DNA of 62,734 nt from Verrucomicrobiota bacterium (GTDB lineage Bacteria > Verrucomicrobiota > Verrucomicrobiia > Opitutales > Opitutaceae), in the NCBI GenBank assembly GCA_028293545.1, contig JAQGOP010000045.1, positions 1-62,734 of the forward strand, given 5' to 3'. This document shows, piece by piece, positions 9,739-18,894 of the stretch. Position 1 is the stretch's first letter. Each line of letters opens with the position of its first letter. The notes beneath the pieces were generated by a model. It saw only the letters and a list, made by a program, of their open reading frames with translations, was not told where the DNA came from and made no database searches. The position numbers were made by a program, and so were the translations under genes.

Positions 9739-12700
9739 ATGAAATCCGGTCGCGTGCTCCTCGTATTTGGCGTCGTTGTGGTGGCGCTGCTGCTGCTTGC
9801 GGCGGTCGCCGTTTTCAACCCGAGCGTGCAAACGTGGGCGGCGCAGAAGGCGCTGGCGAACCAATCGTCGGCGGAAATTTCCGTGGGCCACGTCTCCGCC
9901 GGGTTGCGCCGCGTGGACCTTCAACAAGTGAGAATCGTGCGCGCGGGCGCCGTGCTCACCCTGCCGTCCGCTGAAATCGAGCTCCCGGTTTATTCCGCCG
10001 CGGTCTCCAACCGGATTTTTGTCCGGCGTCTCGTCGCGCATGGCTGGACTCTGGACCTGACCCGCGCGCAGTCGACCCCGCCTCCAGTGCCGTCGAAGAC
10101 GGTGCGCGCCCCGGGCTTTTCGCTCATTTCCACCGCCTACGCCGAGGCGCCGCCGCCGCCCGCGCTGACCGGGCCGATGGCGCCGGTTTTGTTCACCGGA
10201 ATTTTCGATTACCTGAAACTGCCGGTGGACCTCTCGCTCGATGGCGTGGACCTGGCGGGCGAAATCATCCTGGCCGCGATGCCCAATCGCCCCGCGGCGC
10301 GCGTGATAGTCACCATCACCGGCGGCGGTCTCGCCGCGGGCCGGCCCGGGAAATTTGAATACACCGCGCACGTGACGTTCGCGGGCGATGCGCTTGCGGT
10401 GCGCGAGCTGACGATCAGGGGCACGCTCGGCGCCGTCATGGACACTCCGCGCACCATCAGCCGCCTCGTGGCCACGACCGAGGGCGAGGCCGCGGGTCCG
10501 CAGTTCGCCGCGCCCGTGAAACTTTCCCTCGACCTCTCGGCCGCGCGTTCGAGCTATGGCGAAAATTACGCCGTGAGCATTTCCTCCGGTGCGAAACAAC
10601 TCGCGGCGGTGGAAACCAGCTACCCGGCGGGCGCGACGCACCTGGCGGGAAACTGGCGTCTCGACATGCGTGATACGGATGTCGCGCCGTTCTCCTTCGG
10701 CCATTCGCTGCCGACGTTCGAGGGCGCGGGGGAAGGTCGTTTCGACGTCGATACGGCCTTTGCGGAACTGCACGCGAGCGGACGGCTCAATACGACGGTC
10801 GACCACATCGGCGTGATCGACGCCCAATTGGTGGGACTGGGGGCGGTGCATTTGACCGCGGATTTTGATTTCGCACAGCGCGCCGCGGGCACGCGCGTGG
10901 ATCGCTTGGACGTGACGATCGAAGGCGCCAAACCCGTGGCCGCGGTGCGCGCGCTGCAGGCTTTCGAGTTCAATCTCAAGACCGGCGAACTCAATGTCGC
11001 CGACCCTTCGAAGGAATTGCTCGGCGTGGTGCTCCAGGGCCTCCCGATCGCGTGGATTAACCCACTGCTCGAAAACTCAGGATTGGCGGCCAAGGGCGGG
11101 GACATCCAAGGGGAGTTCGCCGCGAGTGCGCGCAACGGTGGTTTCGCGATCCGGTCCAAAGCGCCCCTCGCGGTGACGAACCTCTCGCTGGGGACGACCG
11201 CGGGCAAAGCCTACATCAGCGCCCTCGATATTTCAGTGACGGCCTCGGCGGATTATACCCCGCAAGGCTGGCAGGTGGAACTGGCGCCGTTCGCGGCGCG
11301 CTCGAACGGCATCTCGGTCCTCACGATCGACGGTCGCATCGGCCAACTCGCCGGCGACCACATGCCAATCAAGGCGGCGGGCAAATGGTCCGGTCAGTTG
11401 CCCGGCCTGCTGGCCCAGCCGGCGGTGATGGGCTCAACGATTTTGTCGGGCGGGGACCTGCAAGGCGAGTTTGCCGCGAACCTTGGCGACAAGCACGAGG
11501 TGCAGCTGAAGTTTGTCCTGACAAAACTGGCGGCGCCGCACGCGCCCGATCTGCCCTCGATTTCCGCCGATCTCCGACTCGACCGCGAACACGACGGCAA
11601 GATGACTTTCAGCCTTCCGATCCGGTTTGAAAAATCGGACCGGAAATCGGACCTCAATCTTGTCGGCACCGCTAGCTTCAACGCGACGGGTGTCGTGCTC
11701 GATGCGCGCGTCACCAGCGATTTCCTCGCGATCGAGGACGCCCAAATTCTCGCCGCACCTTTCAGCGGCGGTCCTGCGGGTTCGGCCGCGGCGTCGCCGT
11801 CCCCGGGCGTTGCTGCCGTCCAGCCATTCTGGGCCGGCCTGAGCGGGCAGGTCGCGCTTTCCTTGAAGAAGGTCGTCTACAACGGGCAATTCCAAGTGAC
11901 GGATCTGACCGGGTCGCTGCGGATCGAAGCGGGTGCCTTGAAGCTCGTGGACGCGCGGGGCGGGTTCGACGCGAACAGCGACGTCAAGCTTTCCGGCGGC
12001 GTGACCTTTGCGCCCGCACGGCCCGAGCCCTACGCGTTGTCCGCGAATTTCGCGTTGAATAATTTTGATACTGCAGCGGCCTTCCGGGCGATCGACCCGA
12101 CGAAGCCGCCGACCGTGGAGGCGCGGATCAATTTGACGAGCCAGGTCAACGGCTCAGGCCTCACGCTCGCCGAGATGGCGGAGCACGCGCATGGCGACCT
12201 GCTGGTGACCAGCAAGGGCGGAATTTTCCGGGGCCTCTCGGCGGACCTGACGGATCGAATCCAAAAGGCGCAATCGCGGCTCACGGCCGTGGCGAGTTTT
12301 CTCGGCGTGGTGGCCGACGACTACGTGAACAAGGCAAAGATCCTCTCGGACATCGCGAAATCGCTTTCGGAAATTCCTTTTGACCAGCTGAGCGTCTCGG
12401 CTGCGCGCGATGCTTCGCTGAACCTTCAGATCAAGGAGCTCTCGCTCATTTCCCCGGAGGTCCGCGTGAGTGGGGAAGGAACGGTCCGGAATGTCGAAGG
12501 CGTGCCGGTCCTGGCGCAGCCGTTGGAGTTGACGCTTAAAATGGGGGCGCGCGGCAAGCTGGGCGACCTGATCAAGCGTGCGGGCTTGCTGGAATCGAGG
12601 CAGGACAATCTCGGTTACGCCGCATTTTCGGTTCCCCTGCGGATCGGCGGCACGCTGGCCAATCCGGATACGAACGACATCCGGACCGCGCTGCTGAACT

Positions 12701-12747
12701 CCGCGCTCGAGCGCAGCGGCCTGCTCGACAGCCTGCTGGGCAAGTAG
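9739..12747 (+). CDS. AsmA-like (DUF748/AsmA superfamily) envelope protein
   Basis: A 1002-residue protein with one N-terminal membrane helix (VLLVFGVVVVALLLLAAVAV) followed by a long beta-rich periplasmic region. The pattern of repeated LSL/LDGV, QGEF and VNLTSQV-type strands and the C-terminal block ending LGDLIKRAGLLESR suit the AsmA/TamB-like bridge-protein superfamily, which is linked to lipid or outer-membrane homeostasis. I recognise no catalytic motif. The ATG at 9739 was chosen over in-frame codons from 9607 because it directly precedes the membrane anchor. Its TAG stop (12745-12747) lies inside repeat element R1. Assignment to AsmA is by architecture, not by a clear signature. Confidence 0.7.
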   Translation: MKSGRVLLVFGVVVVALLLLAAVAVFNPSVQTWAAQKALANQSSAEISVGHVSAGLRRVDLQQVRIVRAGAVLTLPSAEIELPVYSAAVSNRIFVRRLVAHGWTLDLTRAQSTPPPVPSKTVRAPGFSLISTAYAEAPPPPALTGPMAPVLFTGIFDYLKLPVDLSLDGVDLAGEIILAAMPNRPAARVIVTITGGGLAAGRPGKFEYTAHVTFAGDALAVRELTIRGTLGAVMDTPRTISRLVATTEGEAAGPQFAAPVKLSLDLSAARSSYGENYAVSISSGAKQLAAVETSYPAGATHLAGNWRLDMRDTDVAPFSFGHSLPTFEGAGEGRFDVDTAFAELHASGRLNTTVDHIGVIDAQLVGLGAVHLTADFDFAQRAAGTRVDRLDVTIEGAKPVAAVRALQAFEFNLKTGELNVADPSKELLGVVLQGLPIAWINPLLENSGLAAKGGDIQGEFAASARNGGFAIRSKAPLAVTNLSLGTTAGKAYISALDISVTASADYTPQGWQVELAPFAARSNGISVLTIDGRIGQLAGDHMPIKAAGKWSGQLPGLLAQPAVMGSTILSGGDLQGEFAANLGDKHEVQLKFVLTKLAAPHAPDLPSISADLRLDREHDGKMTFSLPIRFEKSDRKSDLNLVGTASFNATGVVLDARVTSDFLAIEDAQILAAPFSGGPAGSAAASPSPGVAAVQPFWAGLSGQVALSLKKVVYNGQFQVTDLTGSLRIEAGALKLVDARGGFDANSDVKLSGGVTFAPARPEPYALSANFALNNFDTAAAFRAIDPTKPPTVEARINLTSQVNGSGLTLAEMAEHAHGDLLVTSKGGIFRGLSADLTDRIQKAQSRLTAVASFLGVVADDYVNKAKILSDIAKSLSEIPFDQLSVSAARDASLNLQIKELSLISPEVRVSGEGTVRNVEGVPVLAQPLELTLKMGARGKLGDLIKRAGLLESRQDNLGYAAFSVPLRIGGTLANPDTNDIRTALLNSALERSGLLDSLLGK

Positions 12748-12993
12748 CGCAGGCGGCCCGCCTGCTCCGAGATCGAATTTCCAATCGATTTGAACAGAAG
12801 GTAACGAAGGTAATGAAGAGACGCAGGTTCGCTTAATCGATCGTGCCCTTGGTGTCTGGGTTCCGAACCCTCCAAGCATAATCGTAAAGGGCACGAACGA
12901 TAGCGCCGACTGGAAGTTCTTCGTTACCTTCGTTGCCTTCTGTTCAAGTTCCCAAATCCCCAGACCCCGGAGCAGGCGGGTCGCCTGCGCTGC
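12744..12993. repeat. R1: 250-bp fold-back (palindromic) element
   Basis: Outer arms: GTAGCGCAGGCGG... at 12744-12767 and its near-complement at 12970-12993. Inner arms: a 31-base segment starting TTTGAACAGAAGG at 12789-12819 and its near-complement at 12918-12948. A central region also pairs with itself (TCGTGCCCTT against AAGGGCACGA). The left end overlaps the TAG stop of the AsmA-like gene, and the right inner arm carries the TGA stop of cusA. Element R2 (35325-35587) is the same family in the opposite orientation. No open reading frame or target-site duplication is visible. Confidence 0.9.
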
Positions 12994-15900
12994 TTCGCTC
13001 CCGCAGCCAGACGAAGATGACCGGGGTGACGACGAGGATGTGGACCAGGCTGGAGAGCATCCCGCCGACGACGGGCGTGGCGAGCGGCTGCATGATTTCA
13101 ATCCCCGTGCGATGGCTCCAGAAAATCGGCAGCAGCGACGCCACCGTCGTGGCCACGGTCATGACCTTCGGCCGCAGCCGCAGCCGCGCGCCTTCCTTGA
13201 CGGCGGCAACCAAGGCGGAATGGGTGAGGCGGCCGCCCAGCTCGGCGCGTTTTTTGGCCACGGCCTCTTCCAGGTAGATCACCATCACCACGCCGGTCTG
13301 GATCGCCGTCCCGAAGAGCGCGATATAGCCGACCCACACCGCGACGCTGAAATTAAATCCCAGCAACGCCTGGAGCAGCACGCCGCCCGTGAGCGCGAAC
13401 GGCACCGCGAGGAGGACATGGGCCGCTTCGGGAATCGACCGGAAGGTCACGACGAGCAGCGCGAAGATGATCAGGATCACAGCGGGGAAGACGAGGAGCA
13501 GGGTCCGGCGCGCACTGAGCTGCTGCTCATACTGGCCGGCATATTCGATCGACATCCCCGGCTCCAAGACGAGGTCGCGGCCGATGCGCGTTTTGATTTC
13601 GCCCACAAAGCTCCCGAGGTCGCGATCACCCACGTTGGCCTGCACGAAGACACGCAGGCGTCCGTTTTCGCTCTGGATTTCGCTGGGGCCGACGACGCGC
13701 TTGATGTCGGCCACCTGCCGCAGCTGCAGCGCGGCGCCGGAGGGGCTGAGGAGCGGCAGTTCGCCCAGCTTCTCAATGTCGGAGCGGTCGGCGTCCTCCA
13801 AGCGCACCTGCAACGGCCAGCGCTCACGGCCCTTTAGGGTGACTCCGACGGTCGCACCGCCCAAGCCCGCCTCCACATAGCGAAACACATCGTCGACGCG
13901 CAGGCCGTAGCGCCCCAAGTCCGGACGGCGCACCGCGATTTCGAGGTAGGGTTTGCCGAGGACGCGCGACGGTGCGACGCCGGTCGCGCCCTGCACCTGC
14001 TCGATGATGCGCTGGACCTCAAAGGCCTTGCGCTGGAGGGCATCGAGGTTGTCGCCAAAAATCTTTACTCCGACCTGCGCGCGAATCCCGGTGCTCGTCA
14101 TCAGCACGCGGTTCTCGATCGGCTGGAGGAAACCGGGCACGTAGCCCGGGACGTTCATCAACTTCGCGGAAAGCTCCGCGATGATTTTTTCCTTGGTCAG
14201 GCCGGCGCGCCATTGGCTGGTCGGCTTGAGGACGATCGTGGTTTCGATCATTTCGACCGGAGCGGGATCGGTCGCCGAGTCGGAGCGGCCCAGCTTGCCG
14301 GCCACCGAGGCGACTTCCGGCAAGGCCGCGATCGTCTTGTCCTGCCAGCTCATGATTCGCTGCACTTCCGTGAGGGAGGTGGCCGGCAATAGCACCGGCA
14401 TGAAGAGCAGTGAACCTTCCTCCAAGGTCGGCATGAACTCGCTGCCGAAACCGGAGGTGTGCCGCGTCACGGAAGGCGGCAGGTGGGCGTTCACGGCGCG
14501 CGGCAACCCGAACGCGACGACGACGGAGAAGGTGAGCAGTGCGGCTGCAAGCCCGAGGACGATTCGGCGATGGCGGAGCGCCCAGTCGAGCACCGGGTCG
14601 TACACGTGCAGCAGGCCCTTCATCAGCCAGTTTTCACTTTCCGGCTGGAATGGGCCGCGGACCAGGATCGTACAAAAAACCGGCACCGCCGTGACTGCGA
14701 GCAGGACGGCTCCGATCAGGGCAAAACTCTTCGTGTAGGCGAGGGGATGGAAGAGTTTCCCCTCCTGCCCGGTGAGCAGGAACACCGGGACGAAGGCGAG
14801 GATGATGATCAGCATCGAGAAAAACATTGGGCGCCCCACCTGCGTCGCCGCTTGCAGCGTATGCGTGAAAACCTCCGGTGGCGTCAGGCGCCGCCGCAGC
14901 TGCTCCTCGGCACGCTCGCAATGGCGGATGACGTTTTCCGTCATCACGATCCCGGCATCGACCAGCACGCCGATCGAGATCGCGATCCCCGTCAGCGACA
15001 TGATATGCGACGGAATGCCGAAGCGATCCATCAGGATGAACGAGATCAGGATCGAAGCCGGCAGCGGCAACGTCACGATCAGGATGCTCCGGAAATGGAA
15101 AAGGAAGAGGACGTGGGCAAGCACGACCAGGATGATTTCCTCCGTCAGCGCCCCCTTCAGCGTGTCGATCGCGCGGCCGATCAAATCGCTGCGATCGTAG
15201 AACGCTTCCACGGTGACGCCCTTCGGCAGGCCCGGAGCCAGGCTGGCGATGCGGGCCTTCACAGCCTGGATTACCTCCCAGGCATTCTCGCCGTAGCGCA
15301 TGACGACAATGCCGCCGACGACTTCGCGCCCATTGACGTCCAGCGCACCGCGGCGGAAATCACCGCCGATCCGAACGCTCGCGATGTCGCGCACGTAGAG
15401 CGGCGTGCCCTGCCGGGCCTGTACGACGATGGACTCCAGGTCCGCGGTGCCCTGCACGAGGCCGAGGCCGCGCACAATGAATTCCGCGCCGTTTTCCTCG
15501 ATGGTTTTGCCGCCGATGTTCCGGTTGCTCTGGCTCACCGCGTCCATGACCTCGCCGAGCGTCACCCCGAGCTGGCGCAGCTTCAGCGCGGAAACTTCAA
15601 CCTGCCACTGCCGCACGAACCCGCCGACGCTGGCCACCTCGGCCACGCCGGGCACGGCGGCAAGCTGGGGATGAATGAACGTATCCTGCAGCGCGCGCAG
15701 CGCGCCGAGATCCTGCGTGCCCGATTCATCCTTCAGATAATACTGGAAAACCCAGCCCAGCCCGGTCGCGTCCGGGCCGAGCTTGGCCGTTACTTCCGGC
15801 GGCAGGAGATTGCCGAGTGAATTGAGGCGCTCGAGCACCCGCGTCCGCGCAAAGTACGGGTCGATCTTGTCTTCGAAAATGACGGTGAGGAACGAGAAAC

Positions 15901-16165
15901 CGAACATCGAGCTGGCCCGCACGGTTTTCACTCCCGCCAATCCCCGCATCGCGGAACTCAGGGGATACGTGATCTGGTCCTCGACCTCCTGCGGGCTTCG
16001 GCCGGCCCAATCGGCATAGACGATCACCTGGTTTTCCGAAAGGTCCGGCAAGGCGTCGATCGGCACGCGATGGAGTGCGACGACTCCCCAGGCGCAGATC
16101 GCGATGAAGCCGCTGAGCACGAGGAAGCGGTGGTGCAGCGACCACGTGATGATCCGGTTGATCAT
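12944..16165 (-). CDS. cusA: CusA/CzcA-type heavy-metal efflux RND permease
   Basis: A 1073-residue RND pump starting MINRIITWSLHHRFLVL; the ATG at 16165 overlaps the cusB stop in an ATGA. It has the heavy-metal-efflux signature: a single TM4 aspartate (D403 in GVLVDAGIVMTEN), the FGSEFMPTLEEGSLLFMP block, and TM10 TAIQTGVVMVIYLEEA. Methionines in the porter region suggest monovalent copper or silver, as in E. coli CusA, but this is inference. The last 15 or so residues (SSAGDPPAPGSGDLGT) and the TGA stop are encoded by repeat element R1, so the native C-terminus was probably replaced. The symbol is by family only. Confidence 0.9.
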   Translation of the reverse strand: MINRIITWSLHHRFLVLSGFIAICAWGVVALHRVPIDALPDLSENQVIVYADWAGRSPQEVEDQITYPLSSAMRGLAGVKTVRASSMFGFSFLTVIFEDKIDPYFARTRVLERLNSLGNLLPPEVTAKLGPDATGLGWVFQYYLKDESGTQDLGALRALQDTFIHPQLAAVPGVAEVASVGGFVRQWQVEVSALKLRQLGVTLGEVMDAVSQSNRNIGGKTIEENGAEFIVRGLGLVQGTADLESIVVQARQGTPLYVRDIASVRIGGDFRRGALDVNGREVVGGIVVMRYGENAWEVIQAVKARIASLAPGLPKGVTVEAFYDRSDLIGRAIDTLKGALTEEIILVVLAHVLFLFHFRSILIVTLPLPASILISFILMDRFGIPSHIMSLTGIAISIGVLVDAGIVMTENVIRHCERAEEQLRRRLTPPEVFTHTLQAATQVGRPMFFSMLIIILAFVPVFLLTGQEGKLFHPLAYTKSFALIGAVLLAVTAVPVFCTILVRGPFQPESENWLMKGLLHVYDPVLDWALRHRRIVLGLAAALLTFSVVVAFGLPRAVNAHLPPSVTRHTSGFGSEFMPTLEEGSLLFMPVLLPATSLTEVQRIMSWQDKTIAALPEVASVAGKLGRSDSATDPAPVEMIETTIVLKPTSQWRAGLTKEKIIAELSAKLMNVPGYVPGFLQPIENRVLMTSTGIRAQVGVKIFGDNLDALQRKAFEVQRIIEQVQGATGVAPSRVLGKPYLEIAVRRPDLGRYGLRVDDVFRYVEAGLGGATVGVTLKGRERWPLQVRLEDADRSDIEKLGELPLLSPSGAALQLRQVADIKRVVGPSEIQSENGRLRVFVQANVGDRDLGSFVGEIKTRIGRDLVLEPGMSIEYAGQYEQQLSARRTLLLVFPAVILIIFALLVVTFRSIPEAAHVLLAVPFALTGGVLLQALLGFNFSVAVWVGYIALFGTAIQTGVVMVIYLEEAVAKKRAELGGRLTHSALVAAVKEGARLRLRPKVMTVATTVASLLPIFWSHRTGIEIMQPLATPVVGGMLSSLVHILVVTPVIFVWLRERSSAGDPPAPGSGDLGT

Positions 16166-17814
16166 GGGCCCACCTCGGATCTGAGTTCTTCGCCGCACTC
16201 GAGCATGGCGGACCCGAAGAACGGGTTCCGGATCTGGCTCGTCCGGCTGATCCAACGGCCGATGCCGAGCACCGGCGCCATCGGGCACTGGAAGACGTGC
16301 AGGCCTTTTTTCGCGATCAGGTGCCGCGCGCGCGCCAAGTCGGCCAAGGCGGTGCTGAACGGCTCGAAGTCCCGGCGCGCGCTGCGCAGGTCAGGTCGAT
16401 CGCGCAATCCCTCGAGAAAAACCTCGAGTGGGTTTCGGGTGACGACGTCGTCGGCCTCCATGTAGGCTTGGAGCGAAGCGCGCAAGGCGGGCAGCTGTTT
16501 CCGATACGTTTCCAAGTCATCGGCCGCGAGCGCGCTCGCGGAATCCGCCGCGGCCAACGCCAGCGCGGCCAACTCCGTTTCTCCCGACGAGGCCGAATCT
16601 TTCCCGGATGCGACGGCACCGGTGGTCGAGTCCTCCTTCGCATGGCTGTCGTCGGTGATCGCGGCGCGCGCGAGCTGGGCCTGGCCGTCCAGGAGCAGGC
16701 CGCCTTCGGTCACCACCTTGTCGCCGTCGTGGAGGCCGGAAATAATTTCGACATCGTTGTCGCCCACGCGTCCAAGTCGAACGCGGCGCGCGAGGTACGA
16801 ATGGTTCTGCTGTTCGAGGAAAACGATCGGCTCGGCGCCATGCTGCAACACGGCCCGTCGCGGGGCGATCAGGACCTCCGGCAGCTCCAACCGGACTTCG
16901 CCCAGCGCGGTCTGCTTGTGGAAGAGCGCTTGGTCGTGGTTTTCCAGCACGACCCGCACGCGGGCGGTGCGGGTCATTTCGTTGAGCGTGGGATCGATGA
17001 ACGCGATCGGGGCTATGAGCGTGCGGCCCGCCAGCGTGGAGGAGGAAATCTTCACCGCCTGCCCGACGCGGAGCCACGCCAGGTCCGGCTCGTAGGCGTC
17101 GAAGACAAACCACATCGAGGAAAAGTCCGCGATTTCGAAGAGCCGGGTTTCCTTTTCCGACTGGTCCTTGTTCAATTCCTGGCCCTCGTAAACGTCGCGC
17201 GCCACGATGGTCCCGGACATGGGCGAGCGGAGCGTGACCATCGCGGTGGGCTCCAGCGTGTGCTCCAGGATGTCAACCTCGGCTTCGGTCAGCCCGAGTT
17301 CAAGCAGGCGTTCGCGGGCGGCGGAACGCTCGGAGACACTGAAGGCGATATTGCCCGCGCGGAGGCGCTCCACGTACTGCCGCTGGGCGGTCAGCATCGC
17401 GGGACTGTAGATCGTCGCGAGCGGCGCCCCGGCCCGCACTTCGGCGCCGACAAAGTTGACGAAGAGGCGTTCGACGCGACCCGGGATGCGGGCGGCGATG
17501 ATGCGGTGACGCGTTTCGTCGTCGTCGACGATGCCGGTCACGCGCAGCGTGCGCACGAGTGTCGCGCGGCGGACGGCGGTCGTCTGCACCCCGATGACGC
17601 TCGCGCCGCTAGGGGTCAGGGTGACCAGGTTGGGATCAGCGGCTGCGGCACCGTCTGTGGCCGGCGCGGCGACCAGGGCCATGCCGCAGATCGTGCATTT
17701 GCCGCCGGGTTTGTCCGATTTGATCCACGGGTGCATCGGGCACTGGTAGAGGGTCGGCGCCGCGGCCTGCGCGCTGGCGAACGAAATGAGGAGGAGGAAA
17801 AAAAGGAATTTCAT
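16162..17814 (-). CDS. cusB: CusB-type metal efflux adaptor with metal-binding and DUF3347-like domains
   Basis: A 550-residue secreted adaptor. After a signal peptide comes a heavy-metal-binding domain, YQCPMHPW...GKCTICGMAL (about residues 23-47). Next are the barrel-sandwich and helical-hairpin adaptor domains (residues 75-390), with VTEGGLLLDGQAQLA ending the adaptor core. After an acidic linker the C-terminus resembles DUF3347: a helical region followed by CPMAP...IRNPFFGSAMLECGEEL (about 495-545), which in that family holds Cys/Met copper ligands. The two Cys/Met modules could hand metal to CusA. The gene overlaps cusA by four bases, so the pair is probably translationally coupled. No outer-membrane component is encoded in this unit. 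Confidence 0.9.
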   Translation of the reverse strand: MKFLFFLLLISFASAQAAAPTLYQCPMHPWIKSDKPGGKCTICGMALVAAPATDGAAAADPNLVTLTPSGASVIGVQTTAVRRATLVRTLRVTGIVDDDETRHRIIAARIPGRVERLFVNFVGAEVRAGAPLATIYSPAMLTAQRQYVERLRAGNIAFSVSERSAARERLLELGLTEAEVDILEHTLEPTAMVTLRSPMSGTIVARDVYEGQELNKDQSEKETRLFEIADFSSMWFVFDAYEPDLAWLRVGQAVKISSSTLAGRTLIAPIAFIDPTLNEMTRTARVRVVLENHDQALFHKQTALGEVRLELPEVLIAPRRAVLQHGAEPIVFLEQQNHSYLARRVRLGRVGDNDVEIISGLHDGDKVVTEGGLLLDGQAQLARAAITDDSHAKEDSTTGAVASGKDSASSGETELAALALAAADSASALAADDLETYRKQLPALRASLQAYMEADDVVTRNPLEVFLEGLRDRPDLRSARRDFEPFSTALADLARARHLIAKKGLHVFQCPMAPVLGIGRWISRTSQIRNPFFGSAMLECGEELRSEVGP

Positions 17815-17922
17815 GACGGATCAAAAACTAAGGTGAAGAGACGCTCCAAGCGGACGCGCTGCAGCACAGCGATTCCGCGGATATGGGCCCGCAGCGATGC
17901 GCGGGCACACTGCACCTATGTA

Positions 17923-18270
17923 TTAGATCCGGAAACTGTGGTGCGCCTTGAAAAGCGGCGTACCGACAGGAGGCGTCGCCGAGGCGGACGCCGGGAGCGT
18001 GATCGTCGAGATCGCCCGCTCCACGAACTGCGCATAAAAACGCACCGCTGGGCGGCGCGCCGCCGGCATTTCCCGGGGCGCGGTGAGTTCCGTCGCCTGG
18101 ATTGGTTGCACCGACGTGCTGGCCAAGGGAGCCCGTGCCGGGGGCGGGCAGCAGTCCGGCATGGCGCAACCGCAGGGTGCCTCATTCCCGGCCAGCGACA
18201 AATCCACGGGCTGCACCCGCACGAGGGCGGAGCAGAAAACCGCGAGCAGCAGCCAGGACAATCGTTTCAT
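17923..18270 (-). CDS. Small secreted cysteine-rich protein upstream of cusBA
   Basis: A 115-residue protein starting at the ATG at 18268-18270 with a signal peptide (MKRLSWLLLAVFCSALVRV). The mature part opens with four closely spaced cysteines (C33, C35, C40, C41 in CGCAMPDCCPPP), then a low-complexity alanine/proline stretch and a C-terminal segment FKAHHSFRI. It lies 108 bases before cusB on the same strand, so it is probably in the same operon. The cysteine cluster suggests periplasmic copper or silver binding, but I recognise no named family. Frame extension upstream to 18345 has no support. Confidence 0.6.
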   Translation of the reverse strand: MKRLSWLLLAVFCSALVRVQPVDLSLAGNEAPCGCAMPDCCPPPARAPLASTSVQPIQATELTAPREMPAARRPAVRFYAQFVERAISTITLPASASATPPVGTPLFKAHHSFRI

Positions 18271-18446
18271 CGGAACGGGGACACAGATACTCGTGGGAGA
18301 ACCGCGGGCAACTGTTATTCCCCGGCAGGGCGCGGTCTTCGTCACGGGATTGCTCCGTTTTCCAGGCGGGATGCCGCCCGACGCGCCCGCGATATGAGAA
18401 TTACGAGGGCGTTCGACATTTTCGTTTTAATCGCGGGAATCGTCCC

Positions 18447-18875
18447 ATGAGCGAAAACTTCATCACGCGCGCTTTCGTCGAAGCGGACTACGATCCGGTC
18501 GTGAAGCTCTGGCGGGACACCGACGGCGTCGAAGTCGCCGAGGGCGACACCCGCGCGGACATCGCGGCCTACCTGCGGCGGAATCCTGGACTGAGCTGCG
18601 TCGCGGAAGTCGACGGGCTCGTGGTGGCGGCAGTGCTGTGCGGCCATGACGGGCGGCGCGGGCTGGTTTACCACCTTGCCGTGGCCCAAGCGCGGCGAGG
18701 CCGCGGGATCGGCCGCGCGCTTCTCGCCGAGTGCATCGATGGCCTCCGTGGCCAAGGCATCAAGCGCGTGCTCTTGCTCGTGGGGAAAGACAACGAGCGG
18801 GGACGCGCCTTTTGGCTCGCCCAGGGTTTTGAGGAAATCGCGGCCGCACTGCCGCTCGGGAAGGATGTGGGTTGA
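18447..18875 (+). CDS. GNAT-family N-acetyltransferase
   Basis: A 142-residue protein with the acetyl-CoA binding motif A, QARRGRGIGRALLAECIDGL, preceded by the beta-strand YHLAVA and followed by VGKDNERGRAFWLAQGFEE. These are classical GNAT features and resemble YpeA/RimI-like enzymes of the same length. The ATG at 18447 begins the domain; earlier in-frame codons overlap the divergent Cys-rich gene. The substrate cannot be told. It is convergent with the receiver gene, 19 bases away. Confidence 0.9.
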   Translation: MSENFITRAFVEADYDPVVKLWRDTDGVEVAEGDTRADIAAYLRRNPGLSCVAEVDGLVVAAVLCGHDGRRGLVYHLAVAQARRGRGIGRALLAECIDGLRGQGIKRVLLLVGKDNERGRAFWLAQGFEEIAAALPLGKDVG

Positions 18876-18894
18876 TCGACTGGCGCGACCAACC

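Noticed and set aside
16297..18450. Long open frame of over 700 codons on the plus strand opposite cusB
   Set aside because: It mirrors the high-GC codon pattern of cusB; its product is Arg/Gly/Gln rich with no family features, whereas cusB matches a known adaptor throughout.
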